Below are positions 27,501-36,544 of a DNA stretch of 54,212 nucleotides, piece by piece. The stretch is from the NCBI GenBank assembly GCA_025358395.1, contig JANYJT010000206.1, forward strand, positions 1 through 54,212, written 5' to 3'. Position 1 is the stretch's first letter; the number at the start of each line of letters is the position of its first letter. The stretch comes from Bacteroidia bacterium. GTDB lineage: Bacteria; Bacteroidota; Bacteroidia; Bacteroidales; Prolixibacteraceae. The notes below the pieces were generated by a model that ran no database searches, had not been told where the DNA came from, and saw nothing but the letters and a program-made list of their open reading frames with translations. The translations under genes were made by a program, and so were the position numbers.

Positions 27501-30500
27501 TCACCTGGAATAACGGGGAAATATTTGGGGTGCGGTTTACTTTTAGCTCTTCAACAATGCGGTCTATTGGTAGTTTCTGGTTCTCATATGCCAGAAAGAA
27601 TTTTTTTCTGGTCATTTCGTACATCTCTGGGAATGTCATATGATCCAGTGGTGTTATGTGTACCGGGAAGTTGTTAATGAGCATACCAACCAAAGATTCC
27701 TGCTCCTCGTAATTTCTACCGGCAATAGGAATACCAATTAAAAATTCCTCCTGCGAGGCATATCTGGAAATGAGTGTATTGAAGATACTCAACAAGGTTA
27801 CAAAGAGAGAACCCTTGTTTTGCTGACCGAATGAACGTAATTGTGCGGTCGTATTTTGATCCAGTTGGAAGCAGACTTCATCACCGTCATAGGTTTGATT
27901 TTTCGGACGCTGAAAATCCATCGGAAGTTGTAAAAGATCGGGAGCTCCTTTCAATTCGTTTTTCCAGAAATCCATCTCTTTTTTGCAATCCTCGCTTTTT
28001 AACCACTCATTTTGCCAAAAAGAGAAATCCTGGTAGGTGATAGGCAGTTCCGGCATGATTAAAGGTTCGCCGTGCAATAGCGCCGTATAAACCATTCCTA
28101 ACTCATCAACCAAAATTTTCACAGACCATCCGTCGGATATGGCATGGTGCATGTTTAGCAAAAGAAGCCACTCCGACTCATGGATTTTCAAAAGTCTGGC
28201 GATAAACAGGGGTCCTTTCTCCAGATCAAAAATGTGCATTTCATTCTCCAGAGAGTATTTTTTGATTGAGCTACCTCTTTCATCGGCCGAAAGCGCTTCA
28301 AGATTCACGACATTAAAGCTGAAAGGCATGGTTTCCATTACCTTCTGAAATGGTACTCCGTCAGAACTAATCAACAATGTTCTGAGCGACTCATGCCTGT
28401 TAACCAGTTCCTGAATGCTCTTTTCGAGAACGGGTACATTCAGAGAACCCTTAATTCTGTAATCGAATGGCAGGTTATAGGCCCTGTTTCCCGGTTCAAA
28501 ATTCTCGACAAACCAAAGTCTTTTCTGACCGGGGGAAAGTTCCGTGGCAGAAGGCAAAGTTACGTGATGCTGAATAATCTGTCGCGATTCAGGAGTTTTC
28601 GTTTGACCAATCTTGTTCTCAATTTCTTTGGCTATTCCGCTAATGGAAGGAATTTCAAACAATGTGCGCAAAGATATTTGAATTCCATGACGCTTCTTGA
28701 TTTTTGAGATCATCATCGTGGCGACAAGAGAGTTCCCTCCAATTTCAAAGAAGTTATCATTGATTCCAATTTGTTTGATCTTAAGAATCTCTGAAAGAAA
28801 AAGGACAATTTCTTTTTCGAATTCAGTCTGAGGCGCAATGAAGCCGGGCGATAGCTGCGTCAAGGATTCAACAGGCATGGGTAAGAACTTGCGATCCACT
28901 TTCCCATTAAGTGTAACAGGAAAACTATCCATTTTCACGAATATGGAAGGTACCATATACTCTGGCAATTTGACTGACAGGAATTGCTTCAGATCAATGA
29001 CAGCCGGTGCCATTTCATTTCCGGCAATATAGTAACCAACCAATTTTTTATCCCCAGGAATATCTTCCCTGACAATCACAACATTGTCCTTGATGCCGTT
29101 AAACTGTGAAATCGCTGATTCAATTTCTCCAAGTTCAATCCGGAAACCCCGGATTTTGACCTGGCTATCAACCCTGTTAAGAAATAGGATATTTCCGTCG
29201 GGAAAATATTGAACAAGGTCTCCGGTCTTGTATAATCTTTTATTCGGATTATCTCCAAATAGATCGGGTACAAACCTTTCATCCGTCATTTGGGGAAGAT
29301 TCAGGTACCCGGGGGATACACCATCACCACCAATGTACAATTCACCTGGAATACCAATCGGGACCGGGACAAGTTTGCTGTTAAGGACAAATAGAGTAGT
29401 ATTGTCGATGGGCCTGCCAATTGGTACATAGCCCTCTCCAACAGTGTCTTCCATGGTGAGATTGCGAACAACGGAATAGATGGCTGTTTCGGTTGGTCCG
29501 TAAGAGTTCCAAACTCCCTTCACACGTGGAAGTAATTCTCTGACCATCTCTTTGGAAAGCGCTTCTCCTCCGCAAATTGTTTTCAGATCTTTTTTTCCTT
29601 CCCACCCGCTAATGAGTAACATTTTATAGGTAACCGGGGTAGCCTGGAAAACTGTCGCCTTACAGTTTATCATTTTTTCGGCAAGCAATTCCATGTCAAT
29701 AGCAGTTTCCTGAGAAGCTATAACCAGTTTTGCTCCGGCGAAAAGGGGCATAAACATCTCTAGTTCGGCAATGTCAAATGAGATGGTTGTGACTGCTAGC
29801 AGGGTATCTTTTGCAGTAAATTCCAGCAATTTTGTCATGGAGTTAACCAGGTTGACAACTGCTTTTTGGGTAATCGGAACCCCTTTGGGTTTTCCTGTCG
29901 AACCGGAAGTATAGAGAATGTATGCAGGCTTTTCCGGGTTACCAAAAGTAAGATTGGAGAAGGATCCTTTTTCATAAGCCTGCCTGTCATCAGTAAAGAT
30001 GATAGTCCCGGCCGTTTCCGGAATAAAATCGGACAATGAATGTTGAGAAAGGATGATTACCGGTCTGGCATCATCCACAATAAGTGACAGACGCGCTTTA
30101 GGGTAAATCGGATCGAGCGGAAGATAAGTAGCTCCGGTCTTGGATATGGCAAGCAAACCGATGATCATATCAAAACCTCTCTCTACAAAAAGGGCAACGA
30201 TTTGATCCTCACAAGCGCCCTTTGCATGTAAATATCTGGCGAGTCGGTTCGCGGAAACATTTAGCTCAGCATAGGTCATCTGCTGCCCTTCGAATTCAAC
30301 AGCATTCGCATCCGGAGTTTTATTTACTTGCTCTTCGAACAGCTGGTGAATACATAATTCTTTTGGATAGTGGGCTTTTGTATCATTCCAAATTTCGAAA
30401 AGTTGAATATGTTCCTGATCTGTAATAATTTGCAATTTTTGAATATCGATATGTGCATTTTCACAAATGGAATTCAGGAGTGTCGTATAGTGACCACAAT

Positions 30501-31167
30501 AACGTTCAATACTTTCTGCTGTGAATAGTTTTTCATTGTAACTCAACTCACATTCAAAAGATCCCTCCACCTTAAAAACCTGAAGAAAAAGATCTGCTTT
30601 GTTGACTTGAAGTGTATTAACCTGTTTTTCTTCAACAACAGAACTTAGATCTGAATTTGAATTGAATTCAAACAGAACATTATACGGAAATGAAAGAATT
30701 GCCTTCTCTGTTTCCTGATCAATCTGATTCTCGGGGAAGTTGCATAATCCGTTTTTATCGAAAGTTGATACTATTTTTCTGTCGATTGTTGCCGAAACTT
30801 CTTCAAAAACGCATTCATCCGGAAAATAGAACCTGATAGGAAGGTTAACGGTGAAGAATAAATTGGTTTTTCTACGCCCCAAAGGGACTCCAATAACAAA
30901 ATCCTTTTGCATGGAGTATCTGTATAAAAGCACCCCAAAAGCGACAAGTAAAATTGTCTGGCTGTCTGATTCTATATCCTTTTGAAGTGTAGATAACTTG
31001 AGTGCTAACTCAGATCCGATGGTAAACCGTACTGTTTTCTTATAATAATCCTGATCCTGAATTCTGTTAAAATCTGTAGGGATTTGAACCATTCCAGGTG
31101 CGTCAGAAATTTCATTATTCCAATAATCCAGAAAAGTAATTTTATCTGATAATTGTTGATTCTTCAT
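24565..31167 (-). CDS. Dimodular nonribosomal peptide synthetase NRPS2 (half-C, A-PCP-C-A-PCP-TE)
   Basis: This is a 2200-aa NRPS. Residues 1-240 match only the C-terminal half of a condensation domain; they begin at the point equivalent to YWKDEL of an intact domain and have no HHxxxDG. Then come A1 about 270-770 (YTSGSTG from Tyr419), PCP1 with Ser813 in GGNSL, an intact C domain about 865-1290 with HHAISDG (His1007-Gly1013), A2 about 1335-1830 (YTSGSTG from Tyr1482), PCP2 with Ser1876, and TE with GFSMGG (Ser2006) and PGEHS (His2174). Pocket positions read by eye are D-I-L-Q-I-G-S-I-Y for A1 (glycine-like but not canonical) and D-I-L-Q-L-G-M-V-W for A2 (glycine code, identical to NRPS1 A2). 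The A2-PCP-TE part is strikingly similar to that of NRPS1. It sits inside the EPS operon, between the acetyltransferase and a GT2 gene. Confidence 0.95.
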   Translation of the reverse strand: MKNQQLSDKITFLDYWNNEISDAPGMVQIPTDFNRIQDQDYYKKTVRFTIGSELALKLSTLQKDIESDSQTILLVAFGVLLYRYSMQKDFVIGVPLGRRKTNLFFTVNLPIRFYFPDECVFEEVSATIDRKIVSTFDKNGLCNFPENQIDQETEKAILSFPYNVLFEFNSNSDLSSVVEEKQVNTLQVNKADLFLQVFKVEGSFECELSYNEKLFTAESIERYCGHYTTLLNSICENAHIDIQKLQIITDQEHIQLFEIWNDTKAHYPKELCIHQLFEEQVNKTPDANAVEFEGQQMTYAELNVSANRLARYLHAKGACEDQIVALFVERGFDMIIGLLAISKTGATYLPLDPIYPKARLSLIVDDARPVIILSQHSLSDFIPETAGTIIFTDDRQAYEKGSFSNLTFGNPEKPAYILYTSGSTGKPKGVPITQKAVVNLVNSMTKLLEFTAKDTLLAVTTISFDIAELEMFMPLFAGAKLVIASQETAIDMELLAEKMINCKATVFQATPVTYKMLLISGWEGKKDLKTICGGEALSKEMVRELLPRVKGVWNSYGPTETAIYSVVRNLTMEDTVGEGYVPIGRPIDNTTLFVLNSKLVPVPIGIPGELYIGGDGVSPGYLNLPQMTDERFVPDLFGDNPNKRLYKTGDLVQYFPDGNILFLNRVDSQVKIRGFRIELGEIESAISQFNGIKDNVVIVREDIPGDKKLVGYYIAGNEMAPAVIDLKQFLSVKLPEYMVPSIFVKMDSFPVTLNGKVDRKFLPMPVESLTQLSPGFIAPQTEFEKEIVLFLSEILKIKQIGINDNFFEIGGNSLVATMMISKIKKRHGIQISLRTLFEIPSISGIAKEIENKIGQTKTPESRQIIQHHVTLPSATELSPGQKRLWFVENFEPGNRAYNLPFDYRIKGSLNVPVLEKSIQELVNRHESLRTLLISSDGVPFQKVMETMPFSFNVVNLEALSADERGSSIKKYSLENEMHIFDLEKGPLFIARLLKIHESEWLLLLNMHHAISDGWSVKILVDELGMVYTALLHGEPLIMPELPITYQDFSFWQNEWLKSEDCKKEMDFWKNELKGAPDLLQLPMDFQRPKNQTYDGDEVCFQLDQNTTAQLRSFGQQNKGSLFVTLLSIFNTLISRYASQEEFLIGIPIAGRNYEEQESLVGMLINNFPVHITPLDHMTFPEMYEMTRKKFFLAYENQKLPIDRIVEELKVNRTPNISPLFQVMFNLLDMFNEEISLAGSTMEMIDKRRKIAQFDLSLHIYEAKNSLNCVLEYNTNLFKRERIERMAGHFAELVRSLMENSDQKLRTIPLLTENEKKLILKDWNKTKVEFPEDQCIHQLFEAQVAKTPNSIAIRDEHKLLTYTELNQKSNKLARYLHNSGAVEGSLVAICMERSVDILVALLAIQKSGCTYIPLDPIYPKDRLALILEDSNPVILLTERKLLGSIPETTAKNILIEEEDAYWSESAENTGFKVTPETIAYLIYTSGSTGKPKGVQIQQRALVNFISSMAKKPGINANDIMLAVTTISFDIAGLEMYLPITYGASIFIASHETSMNPELLIHRIKDTGATLLQATPVTFRMLNSAEWGGSKKLKILCGGEAMPKELAYDLIRKCSELWNMYGPTETTVWSTVEKVEINETDRAGYINLGKPIDNTLIYVLNPEFQPVPVGYQGELFIGGDGLAKGYFNLPEMTMERFLPDPFSGIAGARMYRTGDLVQQTDEGKLEFLNRVDSQVKIRGFRIELGEIESALTLYPTFDNNVVVVREDTPNDKKLVAYIIKKEDQDSDFTNLRQFLRTKIPDYMVPSAFVFIDQFPLTPNGKIDRKALPAPQDAAAQQAKIYLAPNTKTEKKLAAIWSEVLKIKQVGTDEDFFEIGGHSMIAVTLIVKIEKELGTRLPLAVLFDHGTIHEMALLIDKKTETVSWGSLVPIRSKGSKKPLYLVHGAGLNLLLYTTIVSHLDPDQPVFGLQAKGLDGVDEPLYSIEEIAAYYNEEILKIDKSGSYALAGFSMGGQLAYDMARQLKEAGYEVSFLGVFDTVSENVSDLHIPFIKRYVLRIDRVFHQISWVAGTFLKMPLNKKYEFFDLKMRSLKKKITKDDYEYKHEGASQGIQSELPKYLHKVHRANSLALEKYILPPYPGKLHLFRAKDQKFYIKEPVAYGWDEYVQEVVIHHIPGEHSTIFAPPNDEIFAKTLQKCLDERDCK

Positions 31168-31231
31168 ATTGGTTGGTATATTTTCAAGGACTGTATTCTT
31201 ATTTTTTTTAAGGCAAGCATGTTGTATTGGT

Positions 31232-31273
31232 CAAACCACCGCATTTAAAATTGTATTCCTTCGCGGTGGGTTG
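31232..31273. promoter_or_regulatory. Long stem-loop in the 127-base gap upstream of NRPS2
   Basis: CAAACCACCGC (31232-31242) pairs with GCGGTGGGTTG (31263-31273) with one mismatch and a 20-base loop. It lies between the acetyltransferase stop and the NRPS2 start, the largest gap in the minus-strand operon. No T run follows in the direction of transcription, so it could be an attenuator, an RNA-processing or stability element, or a terminator for the upstream genes that precedes a separate NRPS2 promoter. Confidence 0.45.
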
Positions 31274-31294
31274 ATTGTAAATTAAAGAATAAAG

Positions 31295-31912
31295 TTACGA
31301 CAAACGTTCCCAGGTTTCAGTTTCAAAATTATATTTTTTAATGATTTTTGCTGGATTTCCGACGACTACAGTGTAAGAGGGCACATCTTTTGTCACGACA
31401 GAGCCAGCGGCTATCACTGCATGTTTACCAATGGTAACCCCTGCAACTATTACCACATTGGCTCCTACCCATACTTCAGCTTCCAGAGTGATCTTCTTCT
31501 TGGTGACTGGCTGATTATGTGGGGGTAATTTAATGTCCTCATATCCATGATTGAGTCCGGACATGACAATATTTTGAGCAAGAATTACGTCATTACCAAT
31601 TGTTACGGGACCAATTATTACATTGCTCATTCCTATCCGGGAACGATCCCCGATTATTACATCACCGACACCATTGTTGATGGTGCAAAAATCTTCGATG
31701 GTAGAATCGTCTCCCAAGAAAAAATTGTTAAAAGGCATTACATCAATGCGGCTGTTGCTGCAGATTCTGGCATTTTTTCCCTTTTTATGTTTGAATGGAT
31801 TTAGAAACAATCTGACCCAAAGCCTTGGCCTCGCTTGGTTTTTGGGCATCATGGCATTCAGAACCAGCTGCTTCAATCGTGGATTACTCTTGATGGTTTC
31901 AATCAGATTCAT
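31295..31912 (-). CDS. Hexapeptide-repeat (left-handed beta-helix) O-acetyltransferase
   Basis: This 205-aa protein belongs to the LbH acyltransferase family (maltose/galactoside acetyltransferase or WcaF-like), which transfers acetyl from acetyl-CoA to sugar hydroxyls. Hexapeptide turns such as VIIGDRSRIGMSNVIIGPVT and VWVGANVVIVAGVTIGKHAV run from about residue 67 to 170. The likely catalytic histidine is His122 in SGLNHGYED, and the C-terminal VVGNPAKIIKKY is typical. The 45-residue N-terminal basic extension (MPKNQARPRLW) is longer than in WcaF. Its start overlaps the upstream GT gene by four bases (ATGA), indicating coupling. It probably acetylates the polysaccharide repeat. Confidence 0.9.
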   Translation of the reverse strand: MNLIETIKSNPRLKQLVLNAMMPKNQARPRLWVRLFLNPFKHKKGKNARICSNSRIDVMPFNNFFLGDDSTIEDFCTINNGVGDVIIGDRSRIGMSNVIIGPVTIGNDVILAQNIVMSGLNHGYEDIKLPPHNQPVTKKKITLEAEVWVGANVVIVAGVTIGKHAVIAAGSVVTKDVPSYTVVVGNPAKIIKKYNFETETWERLS

Positions 31913-33111
31913 GCTTGGTATTTTTTTACTTTGTCAATGGCTTTTGCAATTTCAATAACATTGTTTTCCCAGGTATGTTGCCCGGCGAACTCTTCTCTCT
32001 TCTGTATTAAATCGGATGAATCTTCTGTCAGAGCTTTCTCAATACAAAGAATAAATTCCTCCTTAGTGGTGGCAAGATAGGTATATTCGGCAAAAACCGT
32101 CATCGCTTCCGTTTTTGTAGCGACTGTCGGCTTTCCCATGGCAAGATATTCATCAATTTTTCTTGGATAATTGCCAATGGTGACAGGGCTGACCCGTTGG
32201 GGATTGATAGCCACATTGAAAAGGTTAAGATAGGAGGGAAGTTCATTCCCCGCTTTGTTACCAAGGAAATATACGTTCTTCATCTGATGCAACCGACTGT
32301 TTCTAAAGGAATCATCTTCCGGTCCAACCAACACAAGATTCCAATCAGGCCGTTTCTCGGCCAGATATTCCAGGATATCCAAATCGAGTCTGAGTGAAAG
32401 CAAGGCTCCGATATAACCTATGACTGGGTATGGAATAATTAATAGATCGGCAGGTTCAGAGGTTACAAAACGTTTGTCAAACATGCTTACATCACAACCC
32501 TGACCAACATAAAATGAATTGGGATTAAACGCTTTTGCCAGAGATGCCAGGTAAGTAGAATTAGCCACCACCAGGTCGGATTTTCCCATGTGTTCCGCTT
32601 CGAGTCTTTTCCCTTGTTTCATCCAATAATTGACTGCCACCAGATTATCTCTGGTATAATAGATATAGGTTTCTGGATGTAAAAGCTCTTTCAGGAAGAA
32701 GCTTCTGAACATATCACTATCGTTGAAAATCAGATAATCCTTAAATCCTAATTGATCGATGGCGATCTTGATTTGCCTGGCAAATCTTTTGTTGTTGATC
32801 CGATTCAGCCAATCAAAAAGGAAAGGGAATTTAATCCAGTTAATTGATTCAATCACAGTCGCAGGAAACAAATTCCATAGATTGGAAGTGATGGAATTGA
32901 TTTCTGGTTTTCCGCTTTTCACTATTTGAATCCTACGCCTTATTCTTTCCGATTTTCGTTCTCTTATCATTGAAAAACGATCCAAAGGAGCATTAACATA
33001 AAGAACACGGTTACATTTTGCCAATTCGGCAGCGATGTTTTTGCAATTGCTGCCAATTTCAATGTCCCACGCCTGAATTCCGACTACGATAATATCCCTG
33101 TTGACCAACAT
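31909..33111 (-). CDS. GT-B glycosyltransferase (family 4/TuaH-like)
   Basis: This 400-aa cytosolic protein has a GT-B fold. The N-terminal half has IIVVGIQAWDIEIGSNCKN, where the acceptor half begins. The C-terminal nucleotide-binding half carries VIGYIGALL, WNLVLVGPED, NVYFLGNKAG and the donor-site KIDEYLAMGKPTVAT (about 320-335). The pattern resembles teichuronic-acid TuaH-like and other GT4-related transferases found in EPS clusters. It follows the next GT4 gene by 18 bases and overlaps the acetyltransferase gene by four. Donor sugar and linkage are not predictable. Confidence 0.87.
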   Translation of the reverse strand: MLVNRDIIVVGIQAWDIEIGSNCKNIAAELAKCNRVLYVNAPLDRFSMIRERKSERIRRRIQIVKSGKPEINSITSNLWNLFPATVIESINWIKFPFLFDWLNRINNKRFARQIKIAIDQLGFKDYLIFNDSDMFRSFFLKELLHPETYIYYTRDNLVAVNYWMKQGKRLEAEHMGKSDLVVANSTYLASLAKAFNPNSFYVGQGCDVSMFDKRFVTSEPADLLIIPYPVIGYIGALLSLRLDLDILEYLAEKRPDWNLVLVGPEDDSFRNSRLHQMKNVYFLGNKAGNELPSYLNLFNVAINPQRVSPVTIGNYPRKIDEYLAMGKPTVATKTEAMTVFAEYTYLATTKEEFILCIEKALTEDSSDLIQKREEFAGQHTWENNVIEIAKAIDKVKKYQA

Positions 33112-33129
33112 ACCTGCTGTTTTGAAAAA

Positions 33130-34287
33130 TTAATTAATCTTTGCCTTCTCCATCTGGCCGTAAATCGCAAGGACATTTTCTGCCATTGCTTTCCAAGAAA
33201 ATTTTGCTGCCTGAATGTAACCCAATTCGATCATCGAATCTCTTATCTTTTTATCGGAAAGAACACGAATCATAGCGGCGGTGATCTCTTCCGGTTTGAA
33301 TGGATTAATTATTGCTGCAGCATCTCCAGCCACTTCAGGCATTGAGGAGGTATTTGATGTAATAACCGGAGCGCCACAAGCCATAGCTTCCAGCATAGGA
33401 ATGCCGAAGCTTTCACGCAAGGATGGATATAAAAAAAGTTCACTCTGATGGTAAATGGCAGGTAGATCAGTATTCACAACATAGCCTGTAAGTATGATCT
33501 TATTGATTAATCCATTGTCTCCAATTTCATCCAATAATTTTTCAAGTTCTTGGCGATCATAATCCAGCATAACCATTTTCAGGTCCGATTCTGTTTGTTT
33601 TAAAAAATCAGAAAAGGCTTTGAGAGTCCCTTTGGTATTTTTCTTGGGATCTGTATTTCCCAGAAAAAATATATATCTATCCGGTAGATGATATTTTTTC
33701 CTCACGCTCTTCAGTTCTGCCAGATCGAATACCGGTTTGAAATGTTCACTAACACCATTGTATACAGCTACAAGCCTCGAATCCAGACCCATTCCAAAGA
33801 ATAGACCTATCCTTTGCCTTTCAAAATGAGATACAGTAATTATTTTTTTGCACATTTTTACGATCCTGGGGACCAACAGTTTCCGGTATAGGTTCCCGAA
33901 TTTCTGGTACCAACTGCCTGAGCCCCTGAGTATCTTCAAATAACTGCTCTCCAGATAGATGATGTCGTGGAGGGTAATCACCAAAGGGATAGTTGTGAAT
34001 AATGGAGCAGTATTGCTTGTGCAGTGAAGAATATGGCAACCGGCAGCCTTTGCGGCTTTTGGCAAAGCAAATTGTTCCCAGAAGGGGTAAAGCCCTCCTT
34101 TGAGTCTGACGACCTTGAAGTTGTCAGATTCCTGAATGACTCCATCGTCTTCGTCAGGTTTGATGAAAAGGAAATATTGGTTCTTTTTATCAATGGATTG
34201 CAGGTTGCGGATTAACTCCAACGCCACCATGTCCATTCCATGTTTTTTCTTGCGAAAAATTCGTTGTGCTTCGATACCAATTATCAT
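33130..34287 (-). CDS. Family 4 glycosyltransferase
   Basis: This 385-aa GT-B enzyme of family GT4 transfers a sugar with retention from a nucleotide donor to the lipid-linked repeat. ATG at 34287 (MIIGIEAQRIF) is preferred over the TTG seven codons upstream, because family members begin right at this first beta strand. Seen: the N-terminal GMDMVALEL loop, the central IFFLGNTDPKKN phosphate-contact region, and the diagnostic EX7E motif in ESFGIPMLEAMACGAPV near residue 290, followed by SNTSSMPEV. It is 88 bases downstream of a GT2 gene within the same strand run. Confidence 0.92.
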   Translation of the reverse strand: MIIGIEAQRIFRKKKHGMDMVALELIRNLQSIDKKNQYFLFIKPDEDDGVIQESDNFKVVRLKGGLYPFWEQFALPKAAKAAGCHILHCTSNTAPLFTTIPLVITLHDIIYLESSYLKILRGSGSWYQKFGNLYRKLLVPRIVKMCKKIITVSHFERQRIGLFFGMGLDSRLVAVYNGVSEHFKPVFDLAELKSVRKKYHLPDRYIFFLGNTDPKKNTKGTLKAFSDFLKQTESDLKMVMLDYDRQELEKLLDEIGDNGLINKIILTGYVVNTDLPAIYHQSELFLYPSLRESFGIPMLEAMACGAPVITSNTSSMPEVAGDAAAIINPFKPEEITAAMIRVLSDKKIRDSMIELGYIQAAKFSWKAMAENVLAIYGQMEKAKIN

Positions 34288-34375
34288 AATTATAGCTTTA
34301 TAAATCAATAATTCTCAATGGTTACTTGTTATTAACAATTTTAGCTTATCAATATATAGTCATAAATCTCTCAAA

Positions 34376-35557
34376 TCAGGTAGCTGAATGTTTAGTATGT
34401 ATAAAATGCTTGTTAGCGCCTTTTACCCTGAGCAGGGATCCCAGCATCAGGAGCATACCTCCGGGCAAGCTCAGCAAGGCACGCGCAGTTTTTTGGTTGT
34501 AAAAAGAACCAGGTAATGCAAAAATAAACGCGAGCAGACAAAGCAGAGCCAATGCACACCAGAGTTCTGTAAGTAACATGTTTACGTCCAGCATGATGTT
34601 AAGTAAAGTAAAGAGAGCTCCGAAGATGATCACAGAACCCAGCAGCAATATCCTGGGAGGTTGAATGAATTGAATGGCTTTGTCAAAATAATCAAGATTT
34701 CCTTTTAGCAATAAATCTTTAAGAGAGTTCCAAAAGTATAAATGAAAATAATGTAACTGGGCCGAAAGCCATCTTCGTCGCTGGTTGCTGAATACTTCTG
34801 ATCTTTGGACTTTTTCGTCGTACACATAAGCATCATCCAGGTAGATTATTTTGTGACCCGCCTTCAGCGTTTTCAATTCAATTTCTTTGTCAAAACCTCC
34901 AACTGCTGTAACCCCTGCCATCAATTGTTTGAAATATGGGTATTCGAAGGCCATTCCGGATCCTATAATTGCCGAAGAAAAGCCGAGCACACGATGACCT
35001 TTTCTGAAAATATGATTATTAATTTCTTCGCTCGCTGCATCCAGAATAGCCAAGGAAGTATTCATATTCTTAGCCGTTCTATGACCCTGAACAGCAATAC
35101 ATTTACGTTCGAATGCTGCATTTATTTTCTTTAAAAAATCAGTGGCCATAATATTGTCAGCATCCAGAATCACTGCTACATCATAAGGTTCCATCAACTG
35201 TTCCATTGCCTTGTTCAGGGCTTTGGATTTAGTGCTTCTTTCGAAGGCAACTTCGATGATAGCCAATGGTAACTTCCTCAGTTCAACCAGGGTTTCAGAT
35301 TGAAAGGAGTCGGCAATGATAACAACATCGAATGAATCGGAAGGATAATCTTGTAGTATGGCCTCTTTAGCAACAGAAATAATTACTTCATCTTCTTTGT
35401 AGCCTGGAATGAAGACGACCATTCTACGGAATATCACATTCTCTGGCGTTGGCATTTGTTTGTAGAAAAGCCCTGCAAATGAAAATACGAATATATACAG
35501 GGTAGCTAATCCGAGGATAATCAGTAAAAATATTTGTATAACATTGATAATGAGCAT
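34376..35557 (-). CDS. Processive-type membrane family 2 glycosyltransferase
   Basis: This 393-aa protein has an N-terminal membrane helix (about 5-31), a GT-A domain and three C-terminal helices (about 300-375). Catalytic features: AD in VVIIADSF (83), the metal-binding DAD at 132-134, DKEIE near 223-227 and the QRRRW box at 259-263, which is typical of cellulose/hyaluronan synthase-like enzymes. The protein is short and lacks PilZ or other accessory domains. It is separated from the next GT2 gene by only five bases. It may add a backbone sugar or be a one-sugar transferase that has kept the processive motif. Confidence 0.88.
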   Translation of the reverse strand: MLIINVIQIFLLIILGLATLYIFVFSFAGLFYKQMPTPENVIFRRMVVFIPGYKEDEVIISVAKEAILQDYPSDSFDVVIIADSFQSETLVELRKLPLAIIEVAFERSTKSKALNKAMEQLMEPYDVAVILDADNIMATDFLKKINAAFERKCIAVQGHRTAKNMNTSLAILDAASEEINNHIFRKGHRVLGFSSAIIGSGMAFEYPYFKQLMAGVTAVGGFDKEIELKTLKAGHKIIYLDDAYVYDEKVQRSEVFSNQRRRWLSAQLHYFHLYFWNSLKDLLLKGNLDYFDKAIQFIQPPRILLLGSVIIFGALFTLLNIMLDVNMLLTELWCALALLCLLAFIFALPGSFYNQKTARALLSLPGGMLLMLGSLLRVKGANKHFIHTKHSAT

Positions 35558-35562
35558 GTGTT

Positions 35563-36483
35563 TTATGTACTAAGTTTTGGATTTGCATGAATTTCCTCTG
35601 AAAAGAGATTCTTCAGATGCCAATCAATGGCCCTGGAATAAGCCTTAAAATGTGCTTTATCTTTTCTCATTAAGAATATGAGCAAATTTTTTGGAATTGC
35701 TACAAGAATCTGGTAAAGGATGGCGATAAAAAATGTCATACCACGGACATTCCTACGAAGATAGAGCAGGCGGGCACGGTTCATATAATAGGTTTTGAAG
35801 GCGCTCATCTTGCCTGTCGAGATTGATTCTTTGTGCAGTACGGTGGAATTGTGGACATACCACAATTGATAACCAGCTCTTTTTATGCTGGCACACCAAT
35901 CGAGCTCTTCATAATATAGAAAATAGCATTCCGGCATTAATCCGACCTTATTAATTACCGCAGTTGGAATCATCATAGCAGCCCCATGTACAAAATGGGT
36001 TTGAGTATCCACCTCGAATTGTCCGTTGTCAACAACTCCATACCCGATCCCATAACTCCGCATGGTGTAATTGTTCATCGGTGCTTGTCCGCAGAATTGT
36101 ATTGTATCCGGATGATCGAAGAACTTAATCTTTGGACTAACTGCTCCAATTTCAGGATTGGATTCAAATTTAGCCACCAAAGGCTCAAGAAAAAACGGAT
36201 CAACCTCCGTGTCGTTATTGATAAATAAAATATATTTTCCTTTCGATTGTCTGACTCCGAGATTATTTCCACCTGCAAAGCCCAGATTTGTAACACTTTG
36301 TATGAATATAATTTCAGGATAGGATTGTTGTAATATGGATGGGTCATCCGTAGGAGATGCATTGTCGACTACAATAATTTCTATATTCGGATAAGTAACC
36401 AAACGAAGAGACGCCAGAAGACATATTGTTACTTCGGGATGATCGTAATTGATGGTAATGATCGAAACAAGAGGTCGATTCAT
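35563..36483 (-). CDS. Family 2 glycosyltransferase (rhamnosyltransferase-like)
   Basis: This 306-aa GT-A enzyme begins with VSIITINYDHPE. Asp40 lies in VVDNASP, NLGFAGGNNLGV follows at about 66-76, and FINNDTEV provides the metal-binding Asp91. Further on, CYFLYYEELDWCASIKRAGY is the acceptor region typical of dTDP-rhamnose-dependent and related GT2 enzymes (RfbF/WbbL type). A C-terminal hydrophobic stretch (about 250-270) may associate with the membrane. No dTDP-rhamnose genes are in this window, so rhamnose as donor is only suggested. It follows the Wzy-like gene by 61 bases. Confidence 0.9.
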   Translation of the reverse strand: MNRPLVSIITINYDHPEVTICLLASLRLVTYPNIEIIVVDNASPTDDPSILQQSYPEIIFIQSVTNLGFAGGNNLGVRQSKGKYILFINNDTEVDPFFLEPLVAKFESNPEIGAVSPKIKFFDHPDTIQFCGQAPMNNYTMRSYGIGYGVVDNGQFEVDTQTHFVHGAAMMIPTAVINKVGLMPECYFLYYEELDWCASIKRAGYQLWYVHNSTVLHKESISTGKMSAFKTYYMNRARLLYLRRNVRGMTFFIAILYQILVAIPKNLLIFLMRKDKAHFKAYSRAIDWHLKNLFSEEIHANPKLST

Positions 36484-36544
36484 AGTAAATACTCAATAAG
36501 AAATTTGTAATGCCTTTATAACCTATAGAATTGAGAACAAGCCA

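Noticed and set aside
8020..31167. Classic siderophore or antibiotic biosynthesis cluster
   Set aside because: There is no siderophore receptor, efflux pump, tailoring oxygenase, MbtH or phosphopantetheinyl transferase in the window; both NRPSs are enclosed by polysaccharide genes.
24565..31167. Split or frameshifted C domain at the NRPS2 N-terminus restored by an upstream ORF
   Set aside because: The 127-base gap and the following acetyltransferase gene leave no room for the missing half, and I saw no HHxxxDG-coding remnant there.
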